From Domibacillus sp. PGB-M46 (GTDB taxonomy: Bacteria > Bacillota > Bacilli > Bacillales > Domibacillaceae): a DNA stretch of 64,000 nt. Positions 1 through 9,383 of this stretch are shown piece by piece. The notes under the pieces were generated by a model. The model was given only the letters and a program-made list of their open reading frames with translations. It was not told where the DNA came from and did not search any database. The stretch is from positions 1 to 64,000 of the forward strand of contig NZ_JAKGCR010000013.1 of NCBI RefSeq assembly GCF_022668875.1, read 5' to 3'. Positions within the stretch are counted from its first letter, which is position 1. Each line of letters begins with the position of its first letter. The position numbers and the translations under genes are program-made.

Positions 1-352
1 GTGTTTTTAATGGGAAATAAAAATTTTAAAACGTTGACGTTTTTATTGATTTTGTTCAGTTTTCAATGTTCAATTTGTTTACGCTATCTCTGCGACAGCT
101 ATAACAGCATATCATTAATCACTTTTGAATGTCAACAACTTTTTTAAAGGTTATTTATTTCATACTGAGAAGTTATTAATGAAGCTAAATCACTTTATCA
201 TACCTCTCAAATCTAGTCAATCTTTTTGAGAAGATATTAACCAAAACCGTTTAAAATTTTCATGTTTTGAATTACTGTTCAAGAGACGGTATTAAATATA
301 ACACTTTTACTTTTTAAAAGTCAAACCTTTTTAAAAAAGACTAAAGAAATAA
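1..352. other. AT-rich stretch without a recognisable gene
   Basis: No reading frame with a ribosome site and no RNA motif was recognised here. The sequence is very AT-rich. It lies downstream of the leftward membrane-protein gene, beyond its terminator. Confidence 0.5.
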
Positions 353-392
353 CTCTGTTTTTCTTCTCTTCTGCTAAAGAAGAAAAACAGAG
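353..392 (-). terminator. Terminator of the AbrB-type gene
   Basis: A perfect 15-bp inverted repeat (353-367 and 378-392) with a 10-base loop lies just past the stop codon of the leftward gene ending at 409. The arms are rich in A and T. Confidence 0.75.
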
Positions 393-408
393 CCAAAAGT
401 TAATTGTA

Positions 409-1509
409 CTAAACGGATGCATGAGAATGAGTTTCTTTTCTTGTCTCCCATGCATGCAGCATTCGGAACACTGGCGGCAGCACGAGGATCACCGCGATAA
501 TACGCAAAACTTGAACCGCTACAACAAAAGTCGCATCAGCATTGAGAACGACTGCAGTTGTTGCCATTTCTGCTACCCCACCTGGCGCGAACGCCAAAGC
601 AGCCGTCATAAACGCAATGCCCGTTGCTTTTGATACAATATATGCGCAAACAAACATAGCGCCGATAAACAGAACCGTACTAATAAACGCGATGGCAATG
701 GTCTGCTTTAATCCGTAAAACATTTCTTTCCGAAACCGTGATCCAATGGAAGCAGCAATCACAATTTGCGAAAGGATCATAATTTCATGCGGCCAGTATG
801 CCTGCATATCGTATCCGACTGCAGAAGATGTACCTGACTGTACAATTGCTGTCGACAGCATGCCTCCCAGCAGCCAGGGGGCAGGAAATTTCAATTTTTT
901 TCCAACATGGTAGCCTGCATACGCTGTTACAGCGAGGACCGATGTCCAGCCAAAGCTGGTCCATTCAAATACAGAAGGAGCTGTTTGGGCAGCAGAAGCG
1001 GCAGATGGATGAAATACGAGGACCGAAACAACGATAGGGATAATAAAGATAACCAAAAACACACGCATCGTCTGCAAAATGCTGACAACCGCTGTATTAG
1101 CCCCTACTTCTTCGGCAATTCCCGGCATAGCCGACAAACCACCAGGAGCTGTACTGAAAAAGCTTGTCAGCATATCTGTTTTGCTGAATTTCCACAAAAC
1201 CACACCTGACAGGAGCGAAAATACAATCGAAAGCAGGAGCATAATGATAATAACCGCCCAATCCTTTTGAAAAACAGTAAGAACGGAAAGATTGATTTTT
1301 TGACCAAGCTCAATGCCTAAAATACATTGACCAGCATAAAGCCAGTATTTCGGAACGCCTTTCTTTCCTAAAACGTTTGGCTTAGTGAAAGAAATAAGCA
1401 TAGCGGCTAAAAGTGTGCCGAGCATCCAGCCAATCGACAGGCCAGTCATGGAAAGCAGCAGCCCTCCAATAGCGCTTATGGCAATAAACAGCCATTTTGT
1501 TTCTTTCAT
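409..1509 (-). CDS. AbrB family membrane protein (putative transporter/regulator)
   Basis: A 366-aa integral membrane protein with about ten hydrophobic segments, arranged as two similar halves. Each half carries an APGG motif (TAPGGLSAMPG near residue 122, FAPGGVAEMA near 310), the hallmark of the AbrB-duplication family. Members are often mislabelled ammonia monooxygenase. The name does not refer to the DNA-binding AbrB, and the substrate is unknown. The start has a good ribosome site (GAAGGAG). The gene is divergent from a LysR-type regulator 120 bp away, which probably controls it. Confidence 0.8.
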   Translation of the reverse strand: MKETKWLFIAISAIGGLLLSMTGLSIGWMLGTLLAAMLISFTKPNVLGKKGVPKYWLYAGQCILGIELGQKINLSVLTVFQKDWAVIIIMLLLSIVFSLLSGVVLWKFSKTDMLTSFFSTAPGGLSAMPGIAEEVGANTAVVSILQTMRVFLVIFIIPIVVSVLVFHPSAASAAQTAPSVFEWTSFGWTSVLAVTAYAGYHVGKKLKFPAPWLLGGMLSTAIVQSGTSSAVGYDMQAYWPHEIMILSQIVIAASIGSRFRKEMFYGLKQTIAIAFISTVLFIGAMFVCAYIVSKATGIAFMTAALAFAPGGVAEMATTAVVLNADATFVVAVQVLRIIAVILVLPPVFRMLHAWETRKETHSHASV

Positions 1510-1572
1510 GGTGACTCCTTCTTTCTTCTTGTTCTACTATTTACTATAATGAAAAAAGAGAAATAAATAAAA

Positions 1573-1597
1573 TATCGTTTTTCTATACTTAACGATA
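1573..1597. promoter_or_regulatory. Candidate LysR-type operator (T-N11-A palindrome)
   Basis: TATCGTT (1573-1579) and AACGATA (1591-1597) form a perfect 7-11-7 inverted repeat. This fits the T-N11-A box of LysR-type regulators. It lies between the divergent abrB-type and lysR genes, 33 bp before the lysR start. Confidence 0.6.
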
Positions 1598-1629
1598 AAT
1601 ATTGATTATACCTGTAAGGAGACGGTCAA

Positions 1630-2502
1630 ATGGATGAACGCGACTGGCTTATATTACAAACACTGCATGCACATAAAAATATTACAAGCGCCGCGCGGTC
1701 GCTTTATATTTCCCAGCCTGCTCTGACAAGCCGTCTGAAACAAATGGAAAAAGAGTTTAGCGTGCAGATTGTCACACGCGGAAGGCGCGGTGTGCAGTTT
1801 ACACCGCAGGGAGATTATTTAGCAAAGTGTGCAGACGATATGATTCACCGCATGCAGAAAATCAAAGAAAACGTGTTAAATATGGAAAATACGATGTCCG
1901 GCACACTTCGTCTTGGTGTCTCAACTTTTTTTACGGATTATAAGCTGCCGGGCCTTTTAAAAATGTTTAAAGAAGAATATCCAAATGTCGAGTTTAAAGT
2001 TGTGACAGAATGGAGCAGCCATATTACCCATTTAATCCACAACCAGGATGTACACGTTGGATTCGTCAAAGGCGATTACGGCTGGAAAGACCAAAAGCGC
2101 CTCCTGTTTGAAGAAACCATCTGTGTGGCATCGAAGCACGAAATTGACCTGGAGAACCTGCCTGACCATCCGAGAATTGATTATAGGACTGATCAAGGAC
2201 TGAAAATGGTCGTCGATAACTGGTGGGCAGAGAATTATGCGAAGCCGCCTTTAATCAGCATTGACGTTGATAAAGCCGGCACGTGCAAAAACATGGTGGC
2301 AAACGGTCTCGGCTATGCCATTTTGCCAAGCATGATTTTAGAAGATATCGAAAATCTCTATAAAATCCCTTTAAGGCAGCCAAACGGCGAGCTGATCAAG
2401 CGGAAAGGCTGGATGTTTTTCCATGAGGAATCGCTTGAATTAAATATTGTCAGAGCGTTTGTTGAATTTATTGAACAAATTGACCTTAAAGCCATCCATT
2501 AA
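1630..2502 (+). CDS. LysR family transcriptional regulator
   Basis: A 290-aa protein of typical LysR length. The N-terminal winged HTH (about residues 1-60, with SAARSLYISQPALTSRLKQM) is followed by a periplasmic-binding-like effector domain (about 90-285). The ribosome site AAGGAGAC precedes the ATG. It is divergent from the AbrB-type membrane gene and a palindromic T-N11-A box lies between them, so local and autoregulatory control is likely. The effector cannot be read from the sequence. Confidence 0.9.
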   Translation: MDERDWLILQTLHAHKNITSAARSLYISQPALTSRLKQMEKEFSVQIVTRGRRGVQFTPQGDYLAKCADDMIHRMQKIKENVLNMENTMSGTLRLGVSTFFTDYKLPGLLKMFKEEYPNVEFKVVTEWSSHITHLIHNQDVHVGFVKGDYGWKDQKRLLFEETICVASKHEIDLENLPDHPRIDYRTDQGLKMVVDNWWAENYAKPPLISIDVDKAGTCKNMVANGLGYAILPSMILEDIENLYKIPLRQPNGELIKRKGWMFFHEESLELNIVRAFVEFIEQIDLKAIH

Positions 2503-2543
2503 AAAAACAGCTCTCCCTGTTTCACAGGGAGAGCTGTTTTTTT
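2501..2543. terminator. Bidirectional terminator
   Basis: A-tract, a stem pairing AACAGCTCTCCCTGT with ACAGGGAGAGCTGTT, and a T-tract separate the convergent lysR gene and the SDR gene. Confidence 0.9.
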
Positions 2544-3186
2544 AAATTTGTTTTAACGCACTGCTGACCGACTTTTCCCCGGAGATCAAATCAAAGGAGC
2601 GGTTAAACGTATGTGCCTCGTCAAGTGCATGAAAAACGACCAGCGCTACGTCTTCACGCGGAATGGAACCGCGCTCAAGCTGTTTGCCTGCCTCCACTCT
2701 CCCTGTGCCTGGCTCATTCAACAAGCCGCCAGGGCGCACAATTGTATAAGTGAGTGAGCTTTGTTCAACTGCACGGTCTGCATAGTGCTTCGCTACATAG
2801 TAAGGAAGAATCGCTTTATTCCAGTTTTCGCGATTGTTCGCTTGCAGCGCACTCACCATCACAAATCGTTTTACTCCGATTTTTTCGGCTGCTTCCACCA
2901 TTTTTACTGCTCCGTCCAAGTCAATCAAAAGCGTTTTATCAGGGCCGGTGTGACCGCCGGATCCAGCGGTAAAAACAATCGCATCACAGCCATACGCCGC
3001 ATCTGTCAGCTCATCTACACTGCCTTCCAGATTGGCAACAACCGCTTCTATTCCCTTTTCCCTCAGCGCTTCCGCTTGTTTTTCCTTGCGTACCATAGCC
3101 CGCGCTTCGTGCTTCTCACTATCCTGCAGAAGCCCGACTAATTTTTGCCCGATTTGTCCGTTTGCTCCAACTACCAGCACTTTCAT
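2542..3186 (-). CDS. NAD(P)-binding SDR-type oxidoreductase (YhfK-like)
   Basis: A 214-aa atypical short-chain dehydrogenase of the NAD(P)H-binding NmrA-like group. The Rossmann motif VGANGQIGQKL lies at residues 6-16, and YYVAKHYAD near 128 supplies the YxxxK-like pair. Bacillus YhfK and YwnB are of this size and type. Specific substrate unknown. It is a single gene between a terminator and the thioesterase gene. Confidence 0.8.
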   Translation of the reverse strand: MKVLVVGANGQIGQKLVGLLQDSEKHEARAMVRKEKQAEALREKGIEAVVANLEGSVDELTDAAYGCDAIVFTAGSGGHTGPDKTLLIDLDGAVKMVEAAEKIGVKRFVMVSALQANNRENWNKAILPYYVAKHYADRAVEQSSLTYTIVRPGGLLNEPGTGRVEAGKQLERGSIPREDVALVVFHALDEAHTFNRSFDLISGEKSVSSALKQI

Positions 3187-3262
3187 TGTATATGAGCACC
3201 TCTTTCCAAATCATTTCCTGCTCATTATTTCAAAAAAAGGAAGTGGGATCAAACGAGACGAC

Positions 3263-3775
3263 TTACGACTCTAATTTGTCTGTCGTTAAATAAGCCGCTA
3301 ATTCTTTACTGTCCTTTTTCCGCTCTTTCCGCTTTTGTGCCCGCATTGGTGCCGTTTCATTCAGCTTTTTTTCTTCATTCGTAACAGGGATCACACCTGG
3401 AACAGGAGCCGGACGCCGATTGTCGTCCAGGGCGACAAACGTCAAAAAAGCCGTAGCCGCGATTTTTCTCGCACCGGTTTTTAAATCTTCCGCAATAATT
3501 TTAACAAAGACTTCCATCGAAGAACTGCCTGTCCACGTCACAAACGATTCAAAGCAAACCGAATCGCTCGGGCGGATCGGATGTAAAAAGTCCACAGAAT
3601 CGGTTGAAGCCGTCACACATTCCTTCCGGCTGTGGCGCGCAGCTGAAATGGACGCTACCTGGTCCACATCACTCATCAGACGTCCCCCAAATAATGTATT
3701 ATGATTGTTTACATCATTTGGAAACACCCGGCTCGTCCGCACGACACGAGATTCTCTGCATTTTTTCGGCTCCAT
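3263..3775 (-). CDS. Acyl-CoA thioesterase (YkhA-like hotdog fold)
   Basis: A 170-aa cytosolic hotdog-fold protein. The segment NHNTLFGGRLMSDVDQVAS (near residue 24) is the signature of the BACH/YkhA acyl-CoA hydrolases that cleave acyl-CoA to free acid and CoA. The C-terminal 40 residues are a charged Lys/Glu-rich tail. The ribosome site is weak. It probably acts on medium or long acyl-CoA, as known for the family; specificity is not readable. Confidence 0.85.
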   Translation of the reverse strand: MEPKKCRESRVVRTSRVFPNDVNNHNTLFGGRLMSDVDQVASISAARHSRKECVTASTDSVDFLHPIRPSDSVCFESFVTWTGSSSMEVFVKIIAEDLKTGARKIAATAFLTFVALDDNRRPAPVPGVIPVTNEEKKLNETAPMRAQKRKERKKDSKELAAYLTTDKLES

Positions 3776-3855
3776 TGTTTATCACTCACTTATCCTTAAT
3801 TTTAGAAATATGCGTTTCATTATAATCCCAAAATGTGCATAAAGAAAGAAGGATT

Positions 3856-4707
3856 TTACAAGAGCTGGCGGATCGCATGAGCGACGCCAAATTCGTCGTT
3901 GGCGAGTGTGACAGCCCCTGCCTTTTCTTTTACTTCTTCCGGCGCATTGCCCATTGCCACACTCCGGCCGGCGGCTTCAAACATCGATATATCATTGAAG
4001 TTGTCGCCGATCGCCATCGTTTCTTCTGTTTTCACACCAAATTGATCAGCCAGCTTCCGAACAGCATTTCCTTTTGAAACATCCGGATGCATAATATCGA
4101 ACACATGACTCGCTGAAGCCGTCAGAGCAAGATCACGCCGACCCGCATAACGGTCCCATGCTTCCTGCAATTTTTCTTCATCATAAGAAAAAGCGAGCAA
4201 ATTAAAATACTGATTCGTTTCCTCCAGTATCTCTTTATAAGACGTTACAAAATGAAAAGGTTCCTGACTAAACTGCCGCTCGGCCGCTTCTTTCATTTCC
4301 TCACGGTCCGCATACGGGTTGGCGGTTAGAATACGGTCCATTTCAACCTTTACCAATTCATGGCCATTGTTCGGTGAAAAAATGCTTTGTTTCGAAAACA
4401 CCTCGTAGTAAAAGCTGCGCGCTTCAAAATAAGCGAGGATCTCTTCTGCCTGTTCTCTGCTTAAGGAAACAGCCTGGACGCAGGTTCCGGACGGGTCATG
4501 TATTGTCGCTCCGTTCGCGCCAATAATCCAGGTGACCAGTCCAGCCTCCTTCATAAGCTTTGAAGCATCCGGGTATGAGCGTCCAGTTGAGATGACAACC
4601 TCTATTCCTTTTTTCTGCGCTTTGCGTATCGCTTCTATATTTTCATGCGGAATTTTATTTTGGCTGCTGAGAAGTGTTCCATCCATATCTATAGCAATCA
4701 GCTTCAT
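3856..4707 (-). CDS. Cof-type HAD-IIB phosphatase
   Basis: A 283-aa member of the Cof/YwpJ group of HAD hydrolases. Motif I is DMDGTLLSS (residues 7-15), the Lys of motif III lies in HPDVSKGNAV, and motif IV is GDNFNDISMF (near 236). These act on small phosphorylated metabolites such as sugar phosphates or FMN. The ATG overlaps the stop of the upstream inositol monophosphatase gene by 4 bp (ATGA), so the two are translationally coupled. Confidence 0.9.
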   Translation of the reverse strand: MKLIAIDMDGTLLSSQNKIPHENIEAIRKAQKKGIEVVISTGRSYPDASKLMKEAGLVTWIIGANGATIHDPSGTCVQAVSLSREQAEEILAYFEARSFYYEVFSKQSIFSPNNGHELVKVEMDRILTANPYADREEMKEAAERQFSQEPFHFVTSYKEILEETNQYFNLLAFSYDEEKLQEAWDRYAGRRDLALTASASHVFDIMHPDVSKGNAVRKLADQFGVKTEETMAIGDNFNDISMFEAAGRSVAMGNAPEEVKEKAGAVTLANDEFGVAHAIRQLL

Positions 4708-5462
4708 TTTGCTTCCTCAAGTAAAGAAACGAGTTTGTCAGCCGCCTGTTTCTGTCCAAACATCGTATACGGACCGGCTGCTGCCATTACACCTCCGGCT
4801 TCTGTTACAAGAAGCTGACCCGCCGCAATATCATAAAAAGCCGGGTGCATATAAAGTGCAGCATCCCATTTTCCGGCTGCAATGTATGCGAGCGTAACGG
4901 CTGCCGTGCCAATAATGCGGACGCGGTATACGTCGTTTACAATCTTCGAAAGCAGATCGAGCCGACGCACATTCGCTTCTTTGTTACCGTCTTTCGCAAA
5001 ATCACTATGTGAAACAAAGGATTCCGCCAAAGGCACATTCCTTACACGAATCGGTTCACCATCCTTAAAAGCACCGCCGCCTTTTGATGCCCAATACGTC
5101 TCATCCAGCCCTGGCAGATCAATGACTCCGACAATTGGTTCCCCTTTGTATGTAAGCGCAATGGAGACACCATACTGCGGCACGCCAATGCTGTAGTTAA
5201 TCGTTCCATCAATTGGATCAATTACCCATTCGTAGTCACTGTCCGCCTCAATCACTCCAGCTTCTTCACTGAAAATGCGATGTTCTGGATACTTCTGTTG
5301 AATTCGTTCGATAATAAGCGCTTCAACTTTGATATCCATTTCTGTAACGAAATCCTTTGCTGCTTTGATTGTCTGTCCGCCCGCTTTTCCGGCATTCGGC
5401 CGTAAAAAAGCACCCGCTTCCTTTCCAAGCTCAATCGCAAACGCAGTATACTCCTCGTACAT
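4704..5462 (-). CDS. Inositol monophosphatase family protein
   Basis: A 252-aa Mg-dependent phosphatase. FSEEAG (near 69) and WVIDPIDGTINY (near 84) are the metal-binding motifs of the IMPase/SuhB/YktC family. It hydrolyses inositol-1-phosphate or related sugar or nucleotide phosphates. It is the first gene of a two-gene unit with the Cof-type phosphatase. Confidence 0.9.
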   Translation of the reverse strand: MYEEYTAFAIELGKEAGAFLRPNAGKAGGQTIKAAKDFVTEMDIKVEALIIERIQQKYPEHRIFSEEAGVIEADSDYEWVIDPIDGTINYSIGVPQYGVSIALTYKGEPIVGVIDLPGLDETYWASKGGGAFKDGEPIRVRNVPLAESFVSHSDFAKDGNKEANVRRLDLLSKIVNDVYRVRIIGTAAVTLAYIAAGKWDAALYMHPAFYDIAAGQLLVTEAGGVMAAAGPYTMFGQKQAADKLVSLLEEAK

Positions 5463-5505
5463 CTAATCGCCCCTATCCTTATATGTATTAATCGTATCAT
5501 ATCAA

Positions 5506-5541
5506 AAAAAGGGCCTGCTCCTCCACCGTTGGAGAGCAGGC
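5506..5541 (-). terminator. Terminator after the aldo/keto reductase remnant
   Basis: GCCTGCTC and GAGCAGGC pair, with a run of T following on the minus strand. Confidence 0.8.
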
Positions 5542-5546
5542 ATCCA

Positions 5547-5756
5547 TTAATAAACACCACGAATATGCTGTTTTACTTTTTCATCATAAAACGCTTTGAC
5601 CCGCTCCTGCTCTTCCTGTGTGAAAGAAGGCGTGTGGGGCGCCCGCAGGTTTTGCTCGACTTGCCGCGTGTTTTTAAATCCGGGAATGATGCACGTTACT
5701 TCCGGATAGTCGAGAGAAGCTTCTGCCCTCGATCCTCTTCCCTCTGCAATCCACAT
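5547..5756 (-). pseudogene. Aldo/keto reductase, C-terminal remnant
   Basis: A 69-codon frame whose residues 15-69 (DYPEVTCIIPGFKNTRQVEQ and onward to HIRGVY) match the last fifth of an aldo/keto reductase, which normally has about 310 residues. The first 14 residues are not family-like. The barrel, the catalytic Tyr/Lys and most of the cofactor site are missing. A good ribosome site (AAGGGAGG) precedes the ATG and a terminator follows, so a short peptide could be made. It is best read as the scar of a deletion. Confidence 0.75.
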
Positions 5757-5819
5757 GATCCTCCCTTGGTTAAGAAAACGCTTTTATAAAAGTAAGTACA
5801 CGAGACAAGCCGATAAAAT

Positions 5820-5862
5820 AAAAGCGCCGGCCCCCCGATCAAAGGAGCCGGCACTGCTTTTA
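5820..5862 (-). terminator. Terminator of the moaA operon
   Basis: GCCGGC arms within a longer AAAAGC/GCTTTT stem lie directly after the moaA stop codon on the minus strand, followed by T-rich sequence. Confidence 0.8.
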
Positions 5863-6867
5863 TCCGCCAATATAAGACATGCCAATTTTTTTACGGCTTT
5901 TCGCCGTTTGCTCTGTTCGCTCATCGGAATAGCGGTCCGTCCGCCCTTCCCATACACCTCGAATAGCCTGAGCCAGCTCTTCGTCTGAAGCACCGGAGCG
6001 CAGCAGTTCTCTTATATCAAACCCACTTGTCGCAAACAAGCATGTATAAAACTTTCCATCCGATGAAAGCCGGGCGCGTGTGCAGGAAGAACAAAACGAC
6101 TCAGAAACAGAAGGAATAAACCCAACTTCTGCTTCCCCATCTTTATAACGGTACCGTCCGGCCACTTCACCAAAATAAGCCGCTTCGGCTGGAATGAGTT
6201 CTTCTGTTTCGCGAAGGCGGTCAAGAAGCTCCCCTTTTGTGACGACTTGTTTAAAACTCCAGCCGTTGTCTGTGCCTACATCCATAAATTCAATAAACCG
6301 GAGAGTGATGTCCCGCTTCTTAAAATAAGCCGCCATCGGAGCGACTTCATGATCGTTCACACCTTTTTGCACAACCATATTAACCTTCACTGTAAATCCA
6401 AGTGACTGCGCGTAGTCAATATTTTGAAGAATAGCGTCCGGTGAAACCCCGCGGCCATTCATTTTCCCGAACGTTTCTTTTGATAACGCATCCAGACTGA
6501 TGTTCAGCCTCCGAAGCCCTGCATCGAACAACGATTTACCATGCTGCTTCAGCAAAAGTCCGTTTGTCGTCAGACCGATGTCTTCTAGTCCGTCAAGCGA
6601 TGACAGCATGCGGATTAATTGCGGCAGATCACGACGCAGCAGCGGTTCTCCGCCTGTCAGCCGCACTTTCTTAACGCCAAACCCTATAAACAGCGCTGCC
6701 AGCCGTGTGATTTCTTCAAAAGAGAGAAGCTCGCTTTTCGGCATAAACGCGTAATCATCACCAAAAATCTCCTTCGGCATGCAATACGTACAGCGAAAGT
6801 TGCACCGGTCAGTTACGGAAATCCGCAAATCACGCAATGGACGCTGAAGTGTATCGGTTATGTTCAA
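5860..6867 (-). CDS. moaA: GTP 3',8-cyclase MoaA
   Basis: A 335-aa radical SAM enzyme that, with MoaC, turns GTP into cyclic pyranopterin monophosphate, the first step of molybdenum cofactor synthesis. The N-terminal cluster motif is CNFRCTYC (residues 22-29), and the C-terminal cluster cysteines lie in [11 protein letters not shown] near 256. The protein ends in the required Gly-Gly (SYIGG). It starts at a TTG with AAAGGA upstream. Last gene of moeA-moaE-moaD-moaA. Confidence 0.97.
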   Translation of the reverse strand: MNITDTLQRPLRDLRISVTDRCNFRCTYCMPKEIFGDDYAFMPKSELLSFEEITRLAALFIGFGVKKVRLTGGEPLLRRDLPQLIRMLSSLDGLEDIGLTTNGLLLKQHGKSLFDAGLRRLNISLDALSKETFGKMNGRGVSPDAILQNIDYAQSLGFTVKVNMVVQKGVNDHEVAPMAAYFKKRDITLRFIEFMDVGTDNGWSFKQVVTKGELLDRLRETEELIPAEAAYFGEVAGRYRYKDGEAEVGFIPSVSESFCSSCTRARLSSDGKFYTCLFATSGFDIRELLRSGASDEELAQAIRGVWEGRTDRYSDERTEQTAKSRKKIGMSYIGG

Positions 6868-6894
6868 AGCGCTCAGTCCTTTTCATAGTTTTGG

Positions 6895-7128
6895 TTATCC
6901 CCCGCTTACCGGTGGAATAAAAGCTACGTGATCACCTGGGTGAACAGGCTCACTTTCGAGTACATATTCTTCATTAACCGCTATTTGCACAGCGGAAAAA
7001 TCAAACTGTGGATAAGATGTTTTGACCCACTGCAGCACATCTGACGCAGTGCCGCTCTCCCATGCAAGCTCTTCTTCGGCTTTTCCGGCTGCTTCTTTTA
7101 AGCCCGCAAAATAATGCAGATAAATCAT
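6895..7128 (-). CDS. moaD: MoaD, molybdopterin synthase sulfur carrier subunit
   Basis: A 77-aa ubiquitin-like protein ending in Gly-Gly (VAFIPPVSGG). MoeB adenylates this tail and it then carries the thiocarboxylate sulfur for the dithiolene. Its ATG overlaps the moaE stop by 4 bp, and moaA follows after 27 bp. Confidence 0.95.
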   Translation of the reverse strand: MIYLHYFAGLKEAAGKAEEELAWESGTASDVLQWVKTSYPQFDFSAVQIAVNEEYVLESEPVHPGDHVAFIPPVSGG

Positions 7129-7577
7129 CCTTTGCCTCCTTCCGGTTTATAAGCTTGATCGCCGATCCATTCTTCTCCATCTTCCCATATTTCTTTTTTC
7201 CAGATTGGGACCACTTTTTTGATTTGCTCAATCGCGTATTCATTCGCTTCATAAGCGGCTCTTCGATGCGGAGAGGAGACAGCGATAATCACCGCAATGT
7301 CAGAAATGGCAAGCTCGCCAATCCGATGAACAATCGCTACGCGTGAACCTGGCCATTTCTCCATAATTCCATCACCGATTTGCGCCAGCTTTTTTTCAGC
7401 CATTGGCACGTATGCTTCATATTTTAAGTACATTGTCCGCTTTCCATTTGTCCACTCACGAACTGTACCAGCAAACAGTGTAACCGCACCTGCTCCCGGA
7501 TGCGTGACGTAATCCATATATGGCGCTCCGTCAAGCGGCTCCTCTGTTACATGAAATGGTTTTAATTCAGCTCCCAT
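7125..7577 (-). CDS. moaE: MoaE, molybdopterin synthase catalytic subunit
   Basis: A 150-aa protein. With MoaD it forms the heterotetramer that inserts sulfur into cyclic pyranopterin monophosphate to give molybdopterin. Family motifs are AGTVREWTNGK (near 36), YEAYVPMAEK (near 53), VHRIGEL (near 83) and SSPHRRAAYEA (near 100). Its start lies inside the end of moeA (16-bp overlap) and its stop overlaps moaD, so translation is tightly coupled. Confidence 0.96.
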   Translation of the reverse strand: MGAELKPFHVTEEPLDGAPYMDYVTHPGAGAVTLFAGTVREWTNGKRTMYLKYEAYVPMAEKKLAQIGDGIMEKWPGSRVAIVHRIGELAISDIAVIIAVSSPHRRAAYEANEYAIEQIKKVVPIWKKEIWEDGEEWIGDQAYKPEGGKG

Positions 7578-8821
7578 ACTGCTGCTCCTTCCTCTGATCC
7601 AATGATCAGTACATCTACTTCATCGCCTTTTTGGAATCCGCGCGTGCCGCCTGGCAATACGATAAATGCGTTTCCTCTTGCAATTGATGTGACTGAGTTT
7701 GATTTATTAAATCCTGCCGGGCTGACCACCGCGCCTGATGGAGCGGATGTATAAACGGCCCGAATGAACCGGTTAAACGGGTTTGGCTTTTTAAAATCTG
7801 CCGCCAGTACCGCCTTCTCATAAGGTAAATACGGCCGGCCGCTCCCCATCATGGAAAGAAGAGCGGGACGCACAAAAAGCTCAAAGCCAACAAAGCAGGC
7901 GGATGGGTTTCCGGACAAGCCAAATAAAAAAGTATCCCGCACATGAGCAACTGTTGTAACACTGCCTGGGCGCATCTGTACTTTATTAAATAATACCTCA
8001 GCTCCGAGACGGGCGTATACGGCCGGCAGGAAGTCAAAATCACCTACCGATACTCCACCCGTTGTAATAACGGCATCACATTCATTAATTGCCGCCTTCA
8101 CCATATCGAAACAGGCATCCTCATCATCGGGAAGCGAACCAAGCAGCCGGCACTCTATGCCCATTCGCGCCAGCTGAGCGGCAATCATAGGACCATTTGA
8201 GTTACGGATTTTCCCCGGCGCAAGCGGCTCATGAACGTCAACAAGCTCGGTGCCTGTTGCCAGCAGCCCGACGACCGGCTTTTTCGCTACACGTACCTGT
8301 GCGTATCCGAATGTTGCCAGGACAGCAATAACGCCAGGCTGGATAAAAGTTCCGGCTTTGACGATAATCTCTCCTTCCTGTGCGTCTTCTCCTTTTAACG
8401 ACACATTTTCAAGCGGTTCAAATGGCTTGCGAATGGTGAACGTATCTTCTGTGATCACTGTCTGTTCCAGCATCACAACAGCGTCCGCTCCGTTTGGCAG
8501 CGGTGCCCCGGTCATGATACGAACTGCTTCTCCCGCGCCGACTGTATGCGGCGACACAGCTCCTGCGCCAATATGATCAATGACGCGAAACTCAACACGC
8601 GACTCGCCGGAGGCGCCCTTTGTGTCGGCAGAGCGGACGGCAAATCCGTCATACGGAGAACGATCAAACGGGGGCACATCGTGACTGGCCCGAACCGGCT
8701 CCGCTAAAATCCGCCCGTATGCTTTATGGAGCGGTACCGTTTCCTCTGTTAAATGTGTCACCCGTTTCATCACTCTCTCAATCGCCTCTTTTACTGCAAT
8801 CGGCTTTCGCTTGTCAACCAT
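7562..8821 (-). CDS. moeA: MoeA, molybdopterin molybdenumtransferase
   Basis: A 419-aa enzyme that inserts molybdate into adenylylated molybdopterin. Visible features are PPFDRSPYDGFAVR near the N-terminus, GTGTEL-type sequence LLATGTELVDV, TTGGVSVGDFD and LSGNPSACFVGFE. The frame is open to 8902, but the ATG at 8821 has the ribosome site (GAGGAAAAGAGA) and opens the family-like sequence MVDKRKPIAVKEAIERV. It is divergent from moaC and is the first gene of the leftward moa unit. Confidence 0.95.
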   Translation of the reverse strand: MVDKRKPIAVKEAIERVMKRVTHLTEETVPLHKAYGRILAEPVRASHDVPPFDRSPYDGFAVRSADTKGASGESRVEFRVIDHIGAGAVSPHTVGAGEAVRIMTGAPLPNGADAVVMLEQTVITEDTFTIRKPFEPLENVSLKGEDAQEGEIIVKAGTFIQPGVIAVLATFGYAQVRVAKKPVVGLLATGTELVDVHEPLAPGKIRNSNGPMIAAQLARMGIECRLLGSLPDDEDACFDMVKAAINECDAVITTGGVSVGDFDFLPAVYARLGAEVLFNKVQMRPGSVTTVAHVRDTFLFGLSGNPSACFVGFELFVRPALLSMMGSGRPYLPYEKAVLAADFKKPNPFNRFIRAVYTSAPSGAVVSPAGFNKSNSVTSIARGNAFIVLPGGTRGFQKGDEVDVLIIGSEEGAAVWELN

Positions 8822-8888
8822 TCTCTTTTCCTCGCTTTCTTTTCCCCATGCTATACTGAGATTATCTATTACTTGAAAGGATGTTTGT

Positions 8889-9383
8889 ATGTCTGAATTC
8901 ACGCATTTTAATGAGCAGGGACGCGCTAAAATGGTGGATGTTTCTGAGAAAGCAGAAACGGTCCGTCTTGCTGTCGCTCATTCCTCTATCGAAGTAAACC
9001 AATCTATTTATGAGCAGATCACGCAAGGTACAAATAAAAAAGGGGATGTCTTCGCGGTTGCCCAAGTAGCCGGCATCATGGCCGCTAAACAAACCTCTTC
9101 AATTATTCCCATGTGCCACCCTATACCTTTAACCGGTGTTAATATCACGTTCCATTGGAAAGTGGACGAAGCAGCCGGCCGCTTTGTTGTATTCATTGAA
9201 GCAGAAGCAAAAACAAAGGGTGTAACCGGGGTTGAGATGGAGGCATTGACTGCCGCTTCAGCCGCTGCACTCACTATTTATGATATGTGTAAAGCATCCG
9301 GGAAAGAAATGGTGATCGGTCCAACGTATTTGCAGAAAAAGTCAGGCGGCAAAAACGGAGACTATGAGCGCGGCCGCAGTTAA
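8889..9383 (+). CDS. moaC: MoaC, cyclic pyranopterin monophosphate synthase
   Basis: A 164-aa enzyme that converts the MoaA product into cyclic pyranopterin monophosphate. Family motifs are [12 protein letters not shown] (near 15), [10 protein letters not shown] (near 76) and [20 protein letters not shown] (near 115). It is the only rightward gene in the cofactor cluster and shares the 67-bp divergent promoter region with moeA. The stop codon lies in the loop of its own terminator. Confidence 0.97.
   Translation: MSEFTHFNEQGRAKMVDVSEKAETVRLAVAHSSIEVNQSIYEQITQGTNKKGDVFAVAQVAGIMAAKQTSSIIPMCHPIPLTGVNITFHWKVDEAAGRFVVFIEAEAKTKGVTGVEMEALTAASAAALTIYDMCKASGKEMVIGPTYLQKKSGGKNGDYERGRS

Noticed and set aside
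409-1509. Ammonia monooxygenase
   Set aside because: That is an old misannotation of the AbrB-duplication membrane family; there is no such enzyme motif.
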